DNA from: Microvirga sesbaniae
GTDB taxonomy: Bacteria; Pseudomonadota; Alphaproteobacteria; Rhizobiales; Beijerinckiaceae
DNA: 64,000 nucleotides
Assembly (NCBI RefSeq): GCF_025460805.1
Contig: NZ_JAMXFJ010000001.1
Location: forward strand, 151,849 to 215,848
Direction of reading: 5' to 3'
A program made the position numbers and the translations under genes. This document shows, in pieces, positions 16,055-24,814 of this stretch. The notes below the pieces were generated by a model. The model did no database searches and had not been told where the DNA came from. It saw only the letters and a program-made list of their open reading frames with translations. How positions within the stretch are numbered: position 1 is the first letter of the stretch; each line of letters starts with the position of its first letter.

Positions 16055-18736
16055 ATGAAGGGCGGACCCAACCCATTCGAGGCGCTGATGGCGCGGCTTG
16101 CCGCAGAGCCGGACTTGCGCCTTCTGGCCAAGCCCAACGCGGGCGCGCTTGTCTGGGACCAGGCAGGGGAGAGGCTGCTCTGGGCGTCACCGGCGGCCAG
16201 GGGGGTGCAGGACGCACTCACCGATGCGACCGGGCAGGTGGTCCCGGGCTTCCGGGCTCATGACCGCATCAGGGCCCTGGCAGGCGGCCTCGCACCGCGG
16301 CAGGGTGCCCGTCAAGAGCGGCTTCGCCTTGATCCGAACCGCCCCTGGCTTCCGGTCGCGACCCTCTGTCGTCTGGAGGCGCTGGAGAGTGGCGAGACCG
16401 TCCTGGTGACCATTTTCGCCGGTGGCGTGCCAAAGACCTCGTCCCGCCCTCGCACGATCCAGACGATCGAGCCCACAGGCCCCGAGCCCGTCGTGCCCAC
16501 GGACGTCGAGGCCGATTCCCGGCCCGACAGGCGTCCCGGTCCGGTTCGCTTCATCTGGCACATGGATGCGGATACGCGGTTCACCGACGTGTCGCCCGAG
16601 CTTGCCCGGGCCGTCGGGAGCATGGCCGGCTCCGTGGTGGGAAAAACCTGGGAGGAGGTGGCCCAGACGGTCGTCGAGGATCCCGATGGGGCCGTCGCGG
16701 CCCTTTTCTCCCGACGGGAAACCTGGAGCGGGCACACGGTTCTCTGGAGGATCGACAATTCGCGGCTGCAGGTGCCCGTCGACTGGGCCGGGATGCCGGT
16801 CTTCGGCGCGGGGCGGGAACTCGCCGGCTTCCGCGGATTCGGCCTCCTGCGCATGGAAGACGTTCGCGAGCGCGCGGCACAGGATGGGCCGTCGATTGTC
16901 CCGGCCGATCTGATTGCACAAAGCCTGGTCAATGACGAGACGCTGCCGTTCCGGCCCCCTGAGGAAATGCCGGATGAGGAACCTTCCGCCGCCCCCGAGC
17001 GGCCTGGAGAGGAAAGCTGGTTCTCGAACCTGCGCCATCGCGTGACCGAGGCCCTGTCCAGTCCCAAGCCGTCCGATCCGGAACCGCTCGAGCCAAGCCG
17101 TCCCGCCGAGAAGACAGCCCAGACATCGGGCCTTTCCACGGCGGAGCGCAACGCCTTTCGTGAAATCGCCCGCGCGCTCGGAGCGCGTCTGGAGCCCAAT
17201 GCGCCGACCCGGGATGATGGGGCTCCGGAAGGGCCGGGGGAGGCGCCCGATCCCGGACTGTCCTCGCTGGAGCCGCCGATTGCTTCGGACAAGGGTGACC
17301 GGGTGCTCGACCGCTTGCCCATCGGTGTGCTGGTCCATCGCGGCGAGACCGTCCTGTTCGCCAATCGCTTCCTTCTCGACCTGACCGGCTACGGAGACGT
17401 CGAGCAGATCCGCTCGGACGGGGGGCTCGTTCACCTGTTTCGTGGCTCCCCCGCCCTCGGAGGTGCAGGTGACGGAGAATCCGCCCTCGCTCTCACCACG
17501 AGGGCCGGCGAGACGATGGCCGTCGCCGTGCGCTCCGCGTCTGCCGAGTGGGGAGGCGAAGCGGCTGATCTGATGGTCGTCCGGCCTGCGGCCGGCGGCG
17601 ACGCTCCGGCGTCTGCCCAGGACAGCCGGGTCCACGAATTGGAGGCAATCCTCGATACGGCAACCGACGGCGTCATCGTGCTCAACGAGACGGGGCGCAT
17701 CCTCTCCCTTAACCGCTCGGCCGAAGCGCTCTTCGGCTATGACGAGCAGGCCGTGGCGGGAGATGCGATCACCGTGCTCCTGGCCCCGGAGAGCCATATG
17801 GTCGCTCTCGACTACCTGGAGACGCTGCGCACCCCCGGTGTCCGGAGCCTGCTCAATGACGGGCGCGAGGTGCTCGGCCGGGAGCGTCAGGGCGGATCGA
17901 TCCCGCTCTTCATGACCATGGGCCGTCTCGGGGACGGGCCGGATCGTCGCTTCTGCGCAGTCCTTCGCGATATCACGGTGTTCAAGCGCGCCGAGGGCGA
18001 GTTGATCGGCGCCAAGCATGCGGCCGAAGAGGCGAGCGCTCAGAAATCCGATCTCCTGGCCAAGATCAGCCATGAAATCCGCACGCCGCTGAACGCCATT
18101 CTGGGCTTTGCCGAGGTCATGCTCGAAGAGCGGTTCGGCACCATCGGCAACGAACGCTACAAGGAATATCTCAAAGACGTTCATGCCTCCGGGTCCCATG
18201 TGATCAGCCTCGTGAACGATCTTCTGGATCTCGCGAAGATCGAGGCTGGCCGTCTGGAACTGTCCTTCACGGGGGTGAGCCTGAACGAACTGGTCTCGTC
18301 CTGCGTGACCCTGCTCCAGCCGCAGGCCGCGCGCGACCGCATCGTCATGCGCATGAGCTTTGCACCCAAGCTGCCGCCGGTGGTGGCCGATGAGCGGTCC
18401 ATGCGCCAGATCGTCCTCAATCTCGTCTCCAATGCCATCAAGTTCACCGATGCGGGCGGGCAGGTCATCGTCTCCACGGCGATCATGGACCAGGGCGAGG
18501 TGGCTTTCCGTGTGCGCGATACCGGGATCGGGATGACGCCCGAGGAGGTCGAGGCGGCGCTCGAGCCGTTCCGCCAGCTCGCCACCTCGCGCAAGCGCGG
18601 CGGCACGGGCCTCGGATTGCCGCTGACCAAGGCTCTCGTCGAAGCGAACCGGGGCGCGTTGCAGATTGCCAGCAAGCCGAGCGAGGGAACCCTGGTCGAG
18701 GTGATCTTCCCTCCGGCGCGCGTTCTGGCCGAGTAG
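16055..18736 (+). CDS. PAS-domain sensor histidine kinase (PleC/DivJ-like)
   Basis: 893 aa from ATG 16055 (a TTG one codon earlier is possible). There is no obvious membrane segment, so it is probably cytoplasmic. The N-terminal two thirds carry low-similarity PAS-like regions and a Pro/Glu-rich linker (about 290-400). A clear PAS domain is near residues 527-650 (AILDTATDGVIVLNETGRIL). The kinase core has an H-box ISHEIRTPLNAILGFAEVM with His673, an N-box IVLNLVSNAIKF, a G1 box RDTGIGM and a G2 box GTGLGLPL. HisKA plus PAS organisation resembles alphaproteobacterial PleC/DivJ/CckA-type kinases, but there is no receiver domain and no regulator gene next to it. Its stop overlaps the next start by one base. 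Confidence 0.9.
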   Translation: MKGGPNPFEALMARLAAEPDLRLLAKPNAGALVWDQAGERLLWASPAARGVQDALTDATGQVVPGFRAHDRIRALAGGLAPRQGARQERLRLDPNRPWLPVATLCRLEALESGETVLVTIFAGGVPKTSSRPRTIQTIEPTGPEPVVPTDVEADSRPDRRPGPVRFIWHMDADTRFTDVSPELARAVGSMAGSVVGKTWEEVAQTVVEDPDGAVAALFSRRETWSGHTVLWRIDNSRLQVPVDWAGMPVFGAGRELAGFRGFGLLRMEDVRERAAQDGPSIVPADLIAQSLVNDETLPFRPPEEMPDEEPSAAPERPGEESWFSNLRHRVTEALSSPKPSDPEPLEPSRPAEKTAQTSGLSTAERNAFREIARALGARLEPNAPTRDDGAPEGPGEAPDPGLSSLEPPIASDKGDRVLDRLPIGVLVHRGETVLFANRFLLDLTGYGDVEQIRSDGGLVHLFRGSPALGGAGDGESALALTTRAGETMAVAVRSASAEWGGEAADLMVVRPAAGGDAPASAQDSRVHELEAILDTATDGVIVLNETGRILSLNRSAEALFGYDEQAVAGDAITVLLAPESHMVALDYLETLRTPGVRSLLNDGREVLGRERQGGSIPLFMTMGRLGDGPDRRFCAVLRDITVFKRAEGELIGAKHAAEEASAQKSDLLAKISHEIRTPLNAILGFAEVMLEERFGTIGNERYKEYLKDVHASGSHVISLVNDLLDLAKIEAGRLELSFTGVSLNELVSSCVTLLQPQAARDRIVMRMSFAPKLPPVVADERSMRQIVLNLVSNAIKFTDAGGQVIVSTAIMDQGEVAFRVRDTGIGMTPEEVEAALEPFRQLATSRKRGGTGLGLPLTKALVEANRGALQIASKPSEGTLVEVIFPPARVLAE

Positions 18737-19221
18737 TGCCTCGCTTCACCCTCCGCGCGGCCTGTCCGGCGGACATGCCGGCCGTCGCGGGTCTGAACCG
18801 TCGCGTCCGCAACGCGTGCCTGCCTTACCTGCCGGATCTTCACACGCCGGATGAGGATCTCGTCTTCTTCCAGGCGACGGTGTTTCCGACGTCCGAGGTC
18901 TGGCTGGCCGAGGCGGGCGCTCAGCTTCTCGGGTTTGCCGCTGCTCGGCTCGACTGGCTGGACCACCTCTATGTCGATCCGGCGTGGCACGGCAGGGGCG
19001 TCGGGTCGGCTCTCCTGTCCTGCACCCGTGACCGGCGCTGCGAGCTGAACCTCTGGACGTTCCAGGCGAACGCGCAGGCTCGCCGCTTCTACGAGAGTCG
19101 AGGCTTCCGCCTCATTGCCGTGACGGACGGTTCGAGCAACGAGGAGCGTTGTCCGGACGCTCATTATCGCTGGGTGCGGCAGCTTTCCGGGCCGGATCGG
19201 CGTTCGGTCCTGTCCGGGTAA
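18736..19221 (+). CDS. GNAT-family N-acetyltransferase
   Basis: 161 aa from GTG 18736, overlapping the kinase TAG by one base. The acetyl-CoA-binding motif A is LYVDPAWHGRGVGSALLS near residues 75-92, followed by LNLWTFQANAQARRFYESRG, the usual GNAT motif B. Substrate unknown. The coupling to the histidine kinase suggests co-expression only. The C-terminal tail after about residue 145 (HYRWVRQLSGPDRRSVLSG) extends beyond the fold. Confidence 0.85.
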   Translation: MPRFTLRAACPADMPAVAGLNRRVRNACLPYLPDLHTPDEDLVFFQATVFPTSEVWLAEAGAQLLGFAAARLDWLDHLYVDPAWHGRGVGSALLSCTRDRRCELNLWTFQANAQARRFYESRGFRLIAVTDGSSNEERCPDAHYRWVRQLSGPDRRSVLSG

Positions 19222-19333
19222 GGCTTCCCATCCTGGACGAATTGCGGTCGATCAACGCCACCGGCGCGTATTGCAGATATGAGCGGCTGCGATACCTACT
19301 GGGTTCGGATGCTCCACGAGACGAAGGATCGTC

Positions 19334-22063
19334 ATGTCCACCTATCGCCTCGACCGGCTGTTTGCCCCCCGTTCCATTGCGGTCGTCGGCGCAAGCCCGC
19401 GTCCCGGTTCTCTCGGCCTGACCTTCCTGCGCAATCTCGTGGCGGGAGGCTTCGACGGAGAGCTTTTCTCCGTCAATCCGCATCACGTCGAGATCGAGGG
19501 CAGGCCCTGCTTTCCGTCCGTGGCCGAACTTCCCGAAATCCCGGACCTCATCGTGGTCGCCGTGCCACCGGGCCGGGTGCTCGGCGTGATCGAGGAGGCC
19601 GGGCGAGCGGGCGTGAGCGCCGCCATCGTGGCGACGGCCGGGATGGGCTATGGCGCGGGATCCCTGGGCGATCAGGTCCAGCTTGCGGCCCGGGCCCATG
19701 GCCTGCGCATCGTGGGACCCAACTGCATCGGCGTGCTGGCGCCGCGGGCCAAGATGAACGCCAGCTTCGCCGCCCGCAGCGTCAGGCCCGGAGATCTGGC
19801 CCTCGTATCGCAATCCGGGGCGCTCGCCGCCGGACTGGTGGAATGGGCGGCCCAGCGGCAGGTGGGGTTCTCGGCCATCGTATCCCTGGGCGACAAGGTC
19901 GACGTGGATTTCAGCGATTGCCTGGACTTCTTCTCCGCCGACAGCGGCACCCGGGCGATCCTCCTCTACATCGAGTCCATCGACAACGCGCAGAAGTTCA
20001 TGTCGGCGGCCCGGGCCGCGGCGCGCGTGAAGCCGGTGGTGGTCATCAAGGCCGGGCGCCATGCTCAAGGGGCGAAGGCGGCCGCGACCCATACCGGCGC
20101 CCTGGCCGGATCCGATGCGGTCTACGATGCCGCCTTCCGGCGCGCCGGCCTGTTGCGGGTGCTCGATCTCGACCAGCTCTTCGCCGCGGCCGAGACGTTG
20201 GGGCGCCAGAAGCCGTTTCCTGGAAGCCGATTGGCCGTATTGACCAATGGAGGCGGGATCGGGGTCCTGGCCGTGGATCGGCTGATCGATCTCGGCGGAA
20301 CGCTTGCCGCCCTGTCGGAGAAGACCCGAGCTTCCCTCGACGCCATCCTGCCGCCGACCTGGTCGCACGCCAATCCCATCGACATCGTCGGCGATGCGGA
20401 CCCGGCCCGTTACGCGGGCGCGCTCGAGGCGCTGCTCGCCGATCCCGAGAACGACGCCGTCCTGATCCTCAACGTGCCGACCGCCATTGCCGGTGCTGCC
20501 GACGTGGCCGCAGCCATCGTCGACGTGGTCAAGCGCGACCGTGCGCGGGGCTACCGGCAGAAGCCGGTCTTCGCCGCCTGGATCGGGGAGGATCCGGACT
20601 CGGCCCGCCTCTTCGAGGAGGCGCGGATCCCGAATTTCGCCACCGAGGCCGACGCGGTCCGCGGCTTCATGCAGCTCGTGCGCTACCGGGAGGCGCAGGA
20701 GGAGCTGATGGAGACGCCGGACAACCTCCCGCACGACTTCGATCCGGACACGGAGGCGGCACGCGCCGTCGTGGCCCATGTGCTGGCGCAGAGCCGGCGC
20801 TGGCTCGATCCGCTCGAGGTCAATGCTCTGCTGCGGGCCTACGACATTCCGACGGCGCCGGTCATCCTCGCGACCACGCCGGACGAAGCCGGAGAGGCGG
20901 CCCGGCCCATCATCGCCGAGGGCGGCACGGTGGCCGTCAAGGTCCTCTCGCCCGACATCGTGCACAAGTCCGACATCGGCGGCGTGAAGCTCGACCTGAC
21001 GACCGAGGAGGCGGTGAAAAAGGCGGCGGCCGAGATCTTCGAGCGCGCCGCCCGCCTGAAGCCGCAGGCTCATGTGACGGGCGTCACCGTCCAGCCCATG
21101 GTGCGGCGGGCCAAGGCCCGCGAGCTCATCGTCGGTCTCGCGGACGATCCCTCCTTCGGCCCCGTCGTGCTGTTCGGGCGCGGCGGCACGGCCGTCGAGG
21201 TCATCAACGACAAGGCCCTGGCCCTGCCGCCCCTCGACCTGAAGCTCGCCCGCGACCTGATCGCCCGCACCCGGGTGTCACGGCGCCTGAAGGCCTATCG
21301 GGACGTCCCGGCCGCCGACGAGAGGGCGATCGCCCTCACGCTGGTGAAGCTGGCGCAGATGGCCGCCGACATCCCGGAGATCCGCGAGCTCGACATCAAC
21401 CCGCTGCTCGCCGACCAGACCGGCGTGATCGCGGTCGATGCCCGCGTGGCGGTCGCGCCCGAGACCCGCAAGGGGAGCGGCCATCCGCGCTTCGCCGTCA
21501 GGCCGTACCCGAGGGAATGGGAGCGCCACATCCGGCTGCGCAACGGCCGAATGGCGTTCGTGCGGCCCGTCCGGCCGGAGGACGAGGCGGAGTTTCGGCG
21601 CTTCTTCGAGAAGATCACGCCCGAGGACCTGCGCCTTCGCTTCTTCGCGCCGGTCAGGGACTTCAGCCATACCTTCCTGGCCCGACTGACGCAGCTCGAC
21701 TATGCCAGGGCGATCGCCTTCGTGGCCTTCGACGAGGGAACAGGCGAGATGATGGGCGCGGTCCGTCTCCATGCGGACGCCAACCATGAGACGGGCGAAT
21801 ACGGCATCCTGCTCCGCTCGGACCTCAAGGGCCTCGGTCTCGGCTGGGAGCTGATGCGCCTGATGATCGAATGGGCCAAGGTGGACGGCCTGCACGAGAT
21901 CGAAGGGCAGGTCCTGCGCGAGAATTCCACCATGCTCGACATGTGCCGCAGCCTCGGCTTCTCGGTCCGGGTCGATCCGGACGATCCGGAATTGCGCCTC
22001 GTCACCCTGCCGATCGCGTCGATCCACGAACCGGAAAAGCTCGCGCAGCAGCCGCCGGCGTGA
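19334..22063 (+). CDS. NDP-forming acyl-CoA synthetase-like protein fused to a GNAT domain (Pat-type protein acetyltransferase)
   Basis: 909 aa. Order: CoA-binding domain (about 10-135, SIAVVGASPRPGSLG), succinyl-CoA-ligase-like domains (about 145-470), an ATP-grasp domain (about 490-710, VAVKVLSPDIVHKSDIGGV) and a C-terminal GNAT domain (about 735-900, with LKGLGLGWELMRLMIEW). This is the architecture of Pat/YfiQ lysine acetyltransferases, which acetylate and silence acetyl-CoA synthetase and other enzymes. THTGALAG keeps His253, the phosphohistidine position of active acetyl-CoA synthetases (ADP-forming); YfiQ as I recall it has lost this residue. It may therefore be catalytically active in both halves. 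ATG 19334 follows ACGAAGGATCGTC. Confidence 0.88.
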   Translation: MSTYRLDRLFAPRSIAVVGASPRPGSLGLTFLRNLVAGGFDGELFSVNPHHVEIEGRPCFPSVAELPEIPDLIVVAVPPGRVLGVIEEAGRAGVSAAIVATAGMGYGAGSLGDQVQLAARAHGLRIVGPNCIGVLAPRAKMNASFAARSVRPGDLALVSQSGALAAGLVEWAAQRQVGFSAIVSLGDKVDVDFSDCLDFFSADSGTRAILLYIESIDNAQKFMSAARAAARVKPVVVIKAGRHAQGAKAAATHTGALAGSDAVYDAAFRRAGLLRVLDLDQLFAAAETLGRQKPFPGSRLAVLTNGGGIGVLAVDRLIDLGGTLAALSEKTRASLDAILPPTWSHANPIDIVGDADPARYAGALEALLADPENDAVLILNVPTAIAGAADVAAAIVDVVKRDRARGYRQKPVFAAWIGEDPDSARLFEEARIPNFATEADAVRGFMQLVRYREAQEELMETPDNLPHDFDPDTEAARAVVAHVLAQSRRWLDPLEVNALLRAYDIPTAPVILATTPDEAGEAARPIIAEGGTVAVKVLSPDIVHKSDIGGVKLDLTTEEAVKKAAAEIFERAARLKPQAHVTGVTVQPMVRRAKARELIVGLADDPSFGPVVLFGRGGTAVEVINDKALALPPLDLKLARDLIARTRVSRRLKAYRDVPAADERAIALTLVKLAQMAADIPEIRELDINPLLADQTGVIAVDARVAVAPETRKGSGHPRFAVRPYPREWERHIRLRNGRMAFVRPVRPEDEAEFRRFFEKITPEDLRLRFFAPVRDFSHTFLARLTQLDYARAIAFVAFDEGTGEMMGAVRLHADANHETGEYGILLRSDLKGLGLGWELMRLMIEWAKVDGLHEIEGQVLRENSTMLDMCRSLGFSVRVDPDDPELRLVTLPIASIHEPEKLAQQPPA

Positions 22064-22092
22064 GGGAGAAGGGCACACCGCTCCTCCGTCGC

Positions 22093-22184
22093 GTCATGGC
22101 CGGGCCTGTCCCGGCCATCCCGATCGCACAGACGCCGCGTTCCAAACACCCGGCGTCACCGGCACGGGGCCGGTGACGTCATGG
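22093..22184. repeat. REP-like palindrome pair, family R (copy 1, diverged)
   Basis: GTCATGGCCGGGCCTGTCCCGGCCAT is followed, inverted, by CACCGGCACGGGGCCGGTGACGTCATGG. The same two palindromic units recur at 23,976, 33,981, 47,928, 55,214, 58,137 and 60,419. It lies between convergent genes. Confidence 0.8.
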
Positions 22185-22215
22185 AAAGCGGCATTCGCTT
22201 GTCGCTGAAGCGGAA

Positions 22216-22704
22216 TCAGTCGTGGTCGTCCTGGAGCCCGCCGATATGCTTCTGGGCGTAGAGCTCGATGCCGACCTGCTCGACCAGGTTGAGCTGGGTC
22301 TCGAGGAAGTCGATATGGCCTTCCTCGTCGGCCATCAGCTCCTCGAAGAGGTTCTTGGACACCCGGTCGCCGATGCTGTCGCAATAGGCGGCCGCCTCGC
22401 CGTAGAGGTTGCGGGCGTCGTATTCCGCCGCGAGGTCGGATTCGAGGATTTCCTGGATGTTCTGGCCGATGCGCAGGGGATCGAGCACCTGCAGGTTGGC
22501 GAAGCCCTCGAGGAAGATGATGCGCTCGATGAAGCGGTCGGCGTGGTGCATCTCCTCGATGGATTCCTTGCGCCAGGTCTTCGCAAGTTCCTTGTATCCC
22601 CAATCGTCCAGGAGCCGGTAATGCAGCCAGTACTGGTTGACCGCCGTCAGCTCGGAGCGCAGGCCGCGATTGAGATACTCGATTACCTTGGGATCACCCT
22701 TCAT
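22216..22704 (-). CDS. bfr: Bacterioferritin
   Basis: 162 aa, the normal size. Ferroxidase ligands of the four-helix bundle are recognisable: Glu18 in [13 protein letters not shown], Glu51 and His54 in EEMHHADR, Glu94 in [10 protein letters not shown], and Glu127/His130 in [10 protein letters not shown]. The haem-ligand methionine of bacterioferritin is expected at position 52, here in SIEEMHH. It stores iron as a 24-mer shell with haem. ATG at 22704 follows GGGTAGGATGA. It lies 192 nt downstream of bfd on the same strand, with a family A repeat between. Confidence 0.93.
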   Translation of the reverse strand: MKGDPKVIEYLNRGLRSELTAVNQYWLHYRLLDDWGYKELAKTWRKESIEEMHHADRFIERIIFLEGFANLQVLDPLRIGQNIQEILESDLAAEYDARNLYGEAAAYCDSIGDRVSKNLFEELMADEEGHIDFLETQLNLVEQVGIELYAQKHIGGLQDDHD

Positions 22705-22723
22705 CCTACCCTCTCGTTCACTG

Positions 22724-22832
22724 GCGCATCGTGCCAAAAAAGTGGATCCGGTCTTCGCACGAACGATGCACCCATCCAGGAAAAGCATCGGCCGGGTCCC
22801 AACAGTGCCATGCACTTTCGGGTCCGATGCTC
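22724..22832. repeat. Dispersed palindromic element, family A (copy 2, diverged)
   Basis: It contains GCGCATCGTGCC-AAAAAAGTGGATCCGGTCTTCGC paired with CGAACGATGC, then AGCATCGG...GGTCCGATGCTC. It sits between bfr and bfd and would be transcribed if the two form an operon. Confidence 0.7.
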
Positions 22833-22896
22833 AAGGCGCCGGATGCGCCGGAGCATTCCTTAGAGGATTTGTGAACTAGGGTGAAAGTCCTTTTGT

Positions 22897-23154
22897 TCAA
22901 AGGGTGGGTTCGGCGGCGGCTTTTTCCAGGGCAGTCGGGCAGCAGCCGCGGTTGCAGGCCGCGATGGGTTCGACGCCCGCATCGATCAGCGCCTGGTCCA
23001 TGATCGCGCGGATCGTCCGCGCGCAGCGCCCGCAATTGGGGCTGCAGCCGAGACAGCGATAGACCTGCGCCGGGGTGCGGGGACATTCCGGTCCCGGCTT
23101 GAGGCACGCTTTGACATCACCGTCGGAGAGAATGTTGCAGGAACAGACGATCAT
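22897..23154 (-). CDS. bfd: Bacterioferritin-associated ferredoxin
   Basis: 85 aa from ATG 23154. The [2Fe-2S] ligands of the Bfd family are Cys4 and Cys6 (MIVCSCN) and Cys41 and Cys44 (CGRC). Four more cysteines (19, 24, 34, 37) and the CNRGCC tail are additional. Bfd passes electrons into bacterioferritin to release stored iron. It is slightly longer than the ~64-aa E. coli protein because of an insert (PGPECPRTP) and a C-terminal extension. A candidate Irr-type box lies 13 nt upstream. Confidence 0.9.
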   Translation of the reverse strand: MIVCSCNILSDGDVKACLKPGPECPRTPAQVYRCLGCSPNCGRCARTIRAIMDQALIDAGVEPIAACNRGCCPTALEKAAAEPTL

Positions 23155-23166
23155 TTGTTGTTCTAG

Positions 23167-23181
23167 TTTAGAATGACTAAA
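23167..23181 (-). promoter_or_regulatory. Candidate iron-control (Irr/ICE-like) box upstream of bfd
   Basis: TTTAG-AATGA-CTAAA inverted repeat in an AT-rich stretch, extending imperfectly to AGTTTAG...CTAAAAACT. Irr in Rhizobiales binds ICE motifs of the TTTAGAA..TTCTAAA kind and represses bfr/bfd when iron is scarce. The match is partial. Confidence 0.45.
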
Positions 23182-23273
23182 AACTACATGTGATATCAAA
23201 GACTTAATGGAAAAATCGGCGAGACGCCAGCACTCTTTCCTGTGCCCAGTTGTCACGGCCGAGCTCGGGCGCG

Positions 23274-23843
23274 TCAGCCCAGGCGCCTGAACAGCCCGGG
23301 ATAGTCCAGGACGAAGCCGTCCTCGTCCACGGGCAGATCCGCGGTGAAGCCGCTCTCCAGGCTCTCGAACCGGTAGAGGGAACCTGCTTCGAGCGCCGTA
23401 TAGCGCTGGTCGGCCGGAGAGACGGCCAGATCGGGCGTGCCGATGTAGCAGAGGCGGATGTCCATGCTCTCGCCGGTGTCCAGGTCGAGGCGCCGGATCG
23501 GCAGGGTGTTGGTCAGCGGCGTCGCCTGGATGTCGATATCGATGCAGCCCTGCAGGTCCGGCCGGTCCCTGCCGTTCTCGCGCCAGTGCCCGCGGCCGTC
23601 GCCCTCGAGGTGCAGCACATGCCCCGAGGTGGTCCGCACGTGAACCTCCTTGGTGTGCCACAGGGCGTCGAGCCTGACCCGGTAGGAGAGGCCGAATTCG
23701 TCCTCGCCGTCCTGACCGATGACGACGCCCGCGATGGCGAGGCCCCCATCGGCCGGCCGCACGTCCACATGCTCCAGTCCGGTCTCGCAGCCGTTCCAGG
23801 CCGACCAGCGGAGGGCGCGGAAGATCAGGGTCGGGATGGACAT
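23274..23843 (-). CDS. Putative glycolipid-binding protein (DUF1089-like)
   Basis: 189 aa without signal peptide or membrane segment, probably a beta-rich barrel. FRALRWSAWNGCETGLEHVD, then HWRENGRDRPDLQGCIDIDI, LTNTLPIRRLDLDTGES and YRFESLESGFTADLPVDEDG are characteristic of the PF06475 putative glycolipid-binding family, best known from mycobacterial and rhizobial homologues. No enzymatic role is established. It is monocistronic between bfd and family R repeats. Confidence 0.78.
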   Translation of the reverse strand: MSIPTLIFRALRWSAWNGCETGLEHVDVRPADGGLAIAGVVIGQDGEDEFGLSYRVRLDALWHTKEVHVRTTSGHVLHLEGDGRGHWRENGRDRPDLQGCIDIDIQATPLTNTLPIRRLDLDTGESMDIRLCYIGTPDLAVSPADQRYTALEAGSLYRFESLESGFTADLPVDEDGFVLDYPGLFRRLG

Positions 23844-23975
23844 GCGGGGCTCCGGGGCGCAGCTCTTGTGCCGGTGGATTATGGCTCAGCCGGACGGCTT
23901 GTCGAATCGAGGGCCGCTCGCGGGCCGAAGCAAGGATCGGGGAATGTAAGGCCAACCTCTCCGTCCAACCTCTCC

Positions 23976-24095
23976 GTCATGGCCGGGCTTGTCCCGGCCA
24001 TCCCGATGCGGTGAGGCGCGGCGTTCTTCGGATCGGGATCACCGGCACAAGCCCGGTGATGACGTGGAGGGTGGGACAAGCCCGGTGATGACGGG
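23976..24095. repeat. REP-like palindrome array, family R (copy 2)
   Basis: GTCATGGCCGGGCTTGTCCCGGCCAT, a CCCGATGCGGTGAGGCGCGGCG spacer, then ATCACCGGCACAAGCCCGGTGATGACGTGG, and a partial third unit (GGGACAAGCCCGGTGATGACG). It separates two leftward genes. Confidence 0.85.
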
Positions 24096-24142
24096 GAGAC
24101 GCGGCTTGTGCCTGAAACGAGGGTGAGGTTCGGGCAGCGCCC

Positions 24143-24814
24143 TCAGTCCCGCACCACCACCACATGCAGCCGCCGCGGGCCGTGGGCGCCGAGGAGCAGG
24201 GTCTGCTCGATGTCGCCGGAACGGGACGGGCCGGTGATCCAGTTCACCGTGCGCGGCATGGTGCCCTTGCCGTAGGCGAAACGGACCCGGTTCCACACGG
24301 ATTCGTAGTCGCCCGCGATGTCCTTGCCCGACACCACGACGATGTGGTTGTCGGGCAGGAAGTTGAGCGTGGAGGGGTTCTCGGGGCCCGACACCATGGC
24401 GAGGGTGCCGGATTCCGCCACGCCCCCGAAGGCGTGGCTCACCGCGTTGAGGTCGCGGCCCTCGCTCGGCCCCTGGGCGATCTCGAGGGCGGTCTCGGAC
24501 CAGGGCATGGCCTGCAGGCGCGGATCCTCGCCCATGCGCAGGGTCGCCGGCAGGTTGTGGTTGCGCAGGAAGAGCGCGATGGATTGCGGCACCTCCGCCG
24601 GGGAGGCGACCTCCGTCACGGTGGCGAGCGCCGTCTCGACCATGGTCTTGAAAAGCGCGATGCGGTCCTCGCCGGACACTTGCCCGCGCTTGGGGATGAC
24701 GCCCTTGGGCGCGCGCTCCAGGCGGTCGGCCACGATCTGCCGGCGGATGGTCTCGCTGCCCTTGACGCCGAGGGATCGGCGGATGTTGGCGAAAATGTCG
24801 TCGCGGGCGCTCAT
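24143..24814 (-). CDS. lutC: Lactate utilisation protein C (LUD domain)
   Basis: 223 aa LutC/YkgG protein. LUD-domain hallmarks: GVAESGTLAMVSGPENPSTL and LNFLPDNHIVVVSGKDI. The C-terminus GPSRSGDIEQTLLLGAHGPR is also typical. With LutA and LutB it forms the iron-sulfur oxidase that converts L-lactate to pyruvate. ATG at 24814 overlaps the lutB stop by 4 nt, so translation is coupled. Last gene of the cytochrome c-lutA-lutB-lutC operon. Confidence 0.92.
   Translation of the reverse strand: MSARDDIFANIRRSLGVKGSETIRRQIVADRLERAPKGVIPKRGQVSGEDRIALFKTMVETALATVTEVASPAEVPQSIALFLRNHNLPATLRMGEDPRLQAMPWSETALEIAQGPSEGRDLNAVSHAFGGVAESGTLAMVSGPENPSTLNFLPDNHIVVVSGKDIAGDYESVWNRVRFAYGKGTMPRTVNWITGPSRSGDIEQTLLLGAHGPRRLHVVVVRD

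Noticed and set aside
19279..21789. 836-aa plus-strand frame overlapping the Pat-like gene in another frame
   Set aside because: Arg/Gly/Pro-rich composition and no motifs; shadow of the 19334-22063 gene.
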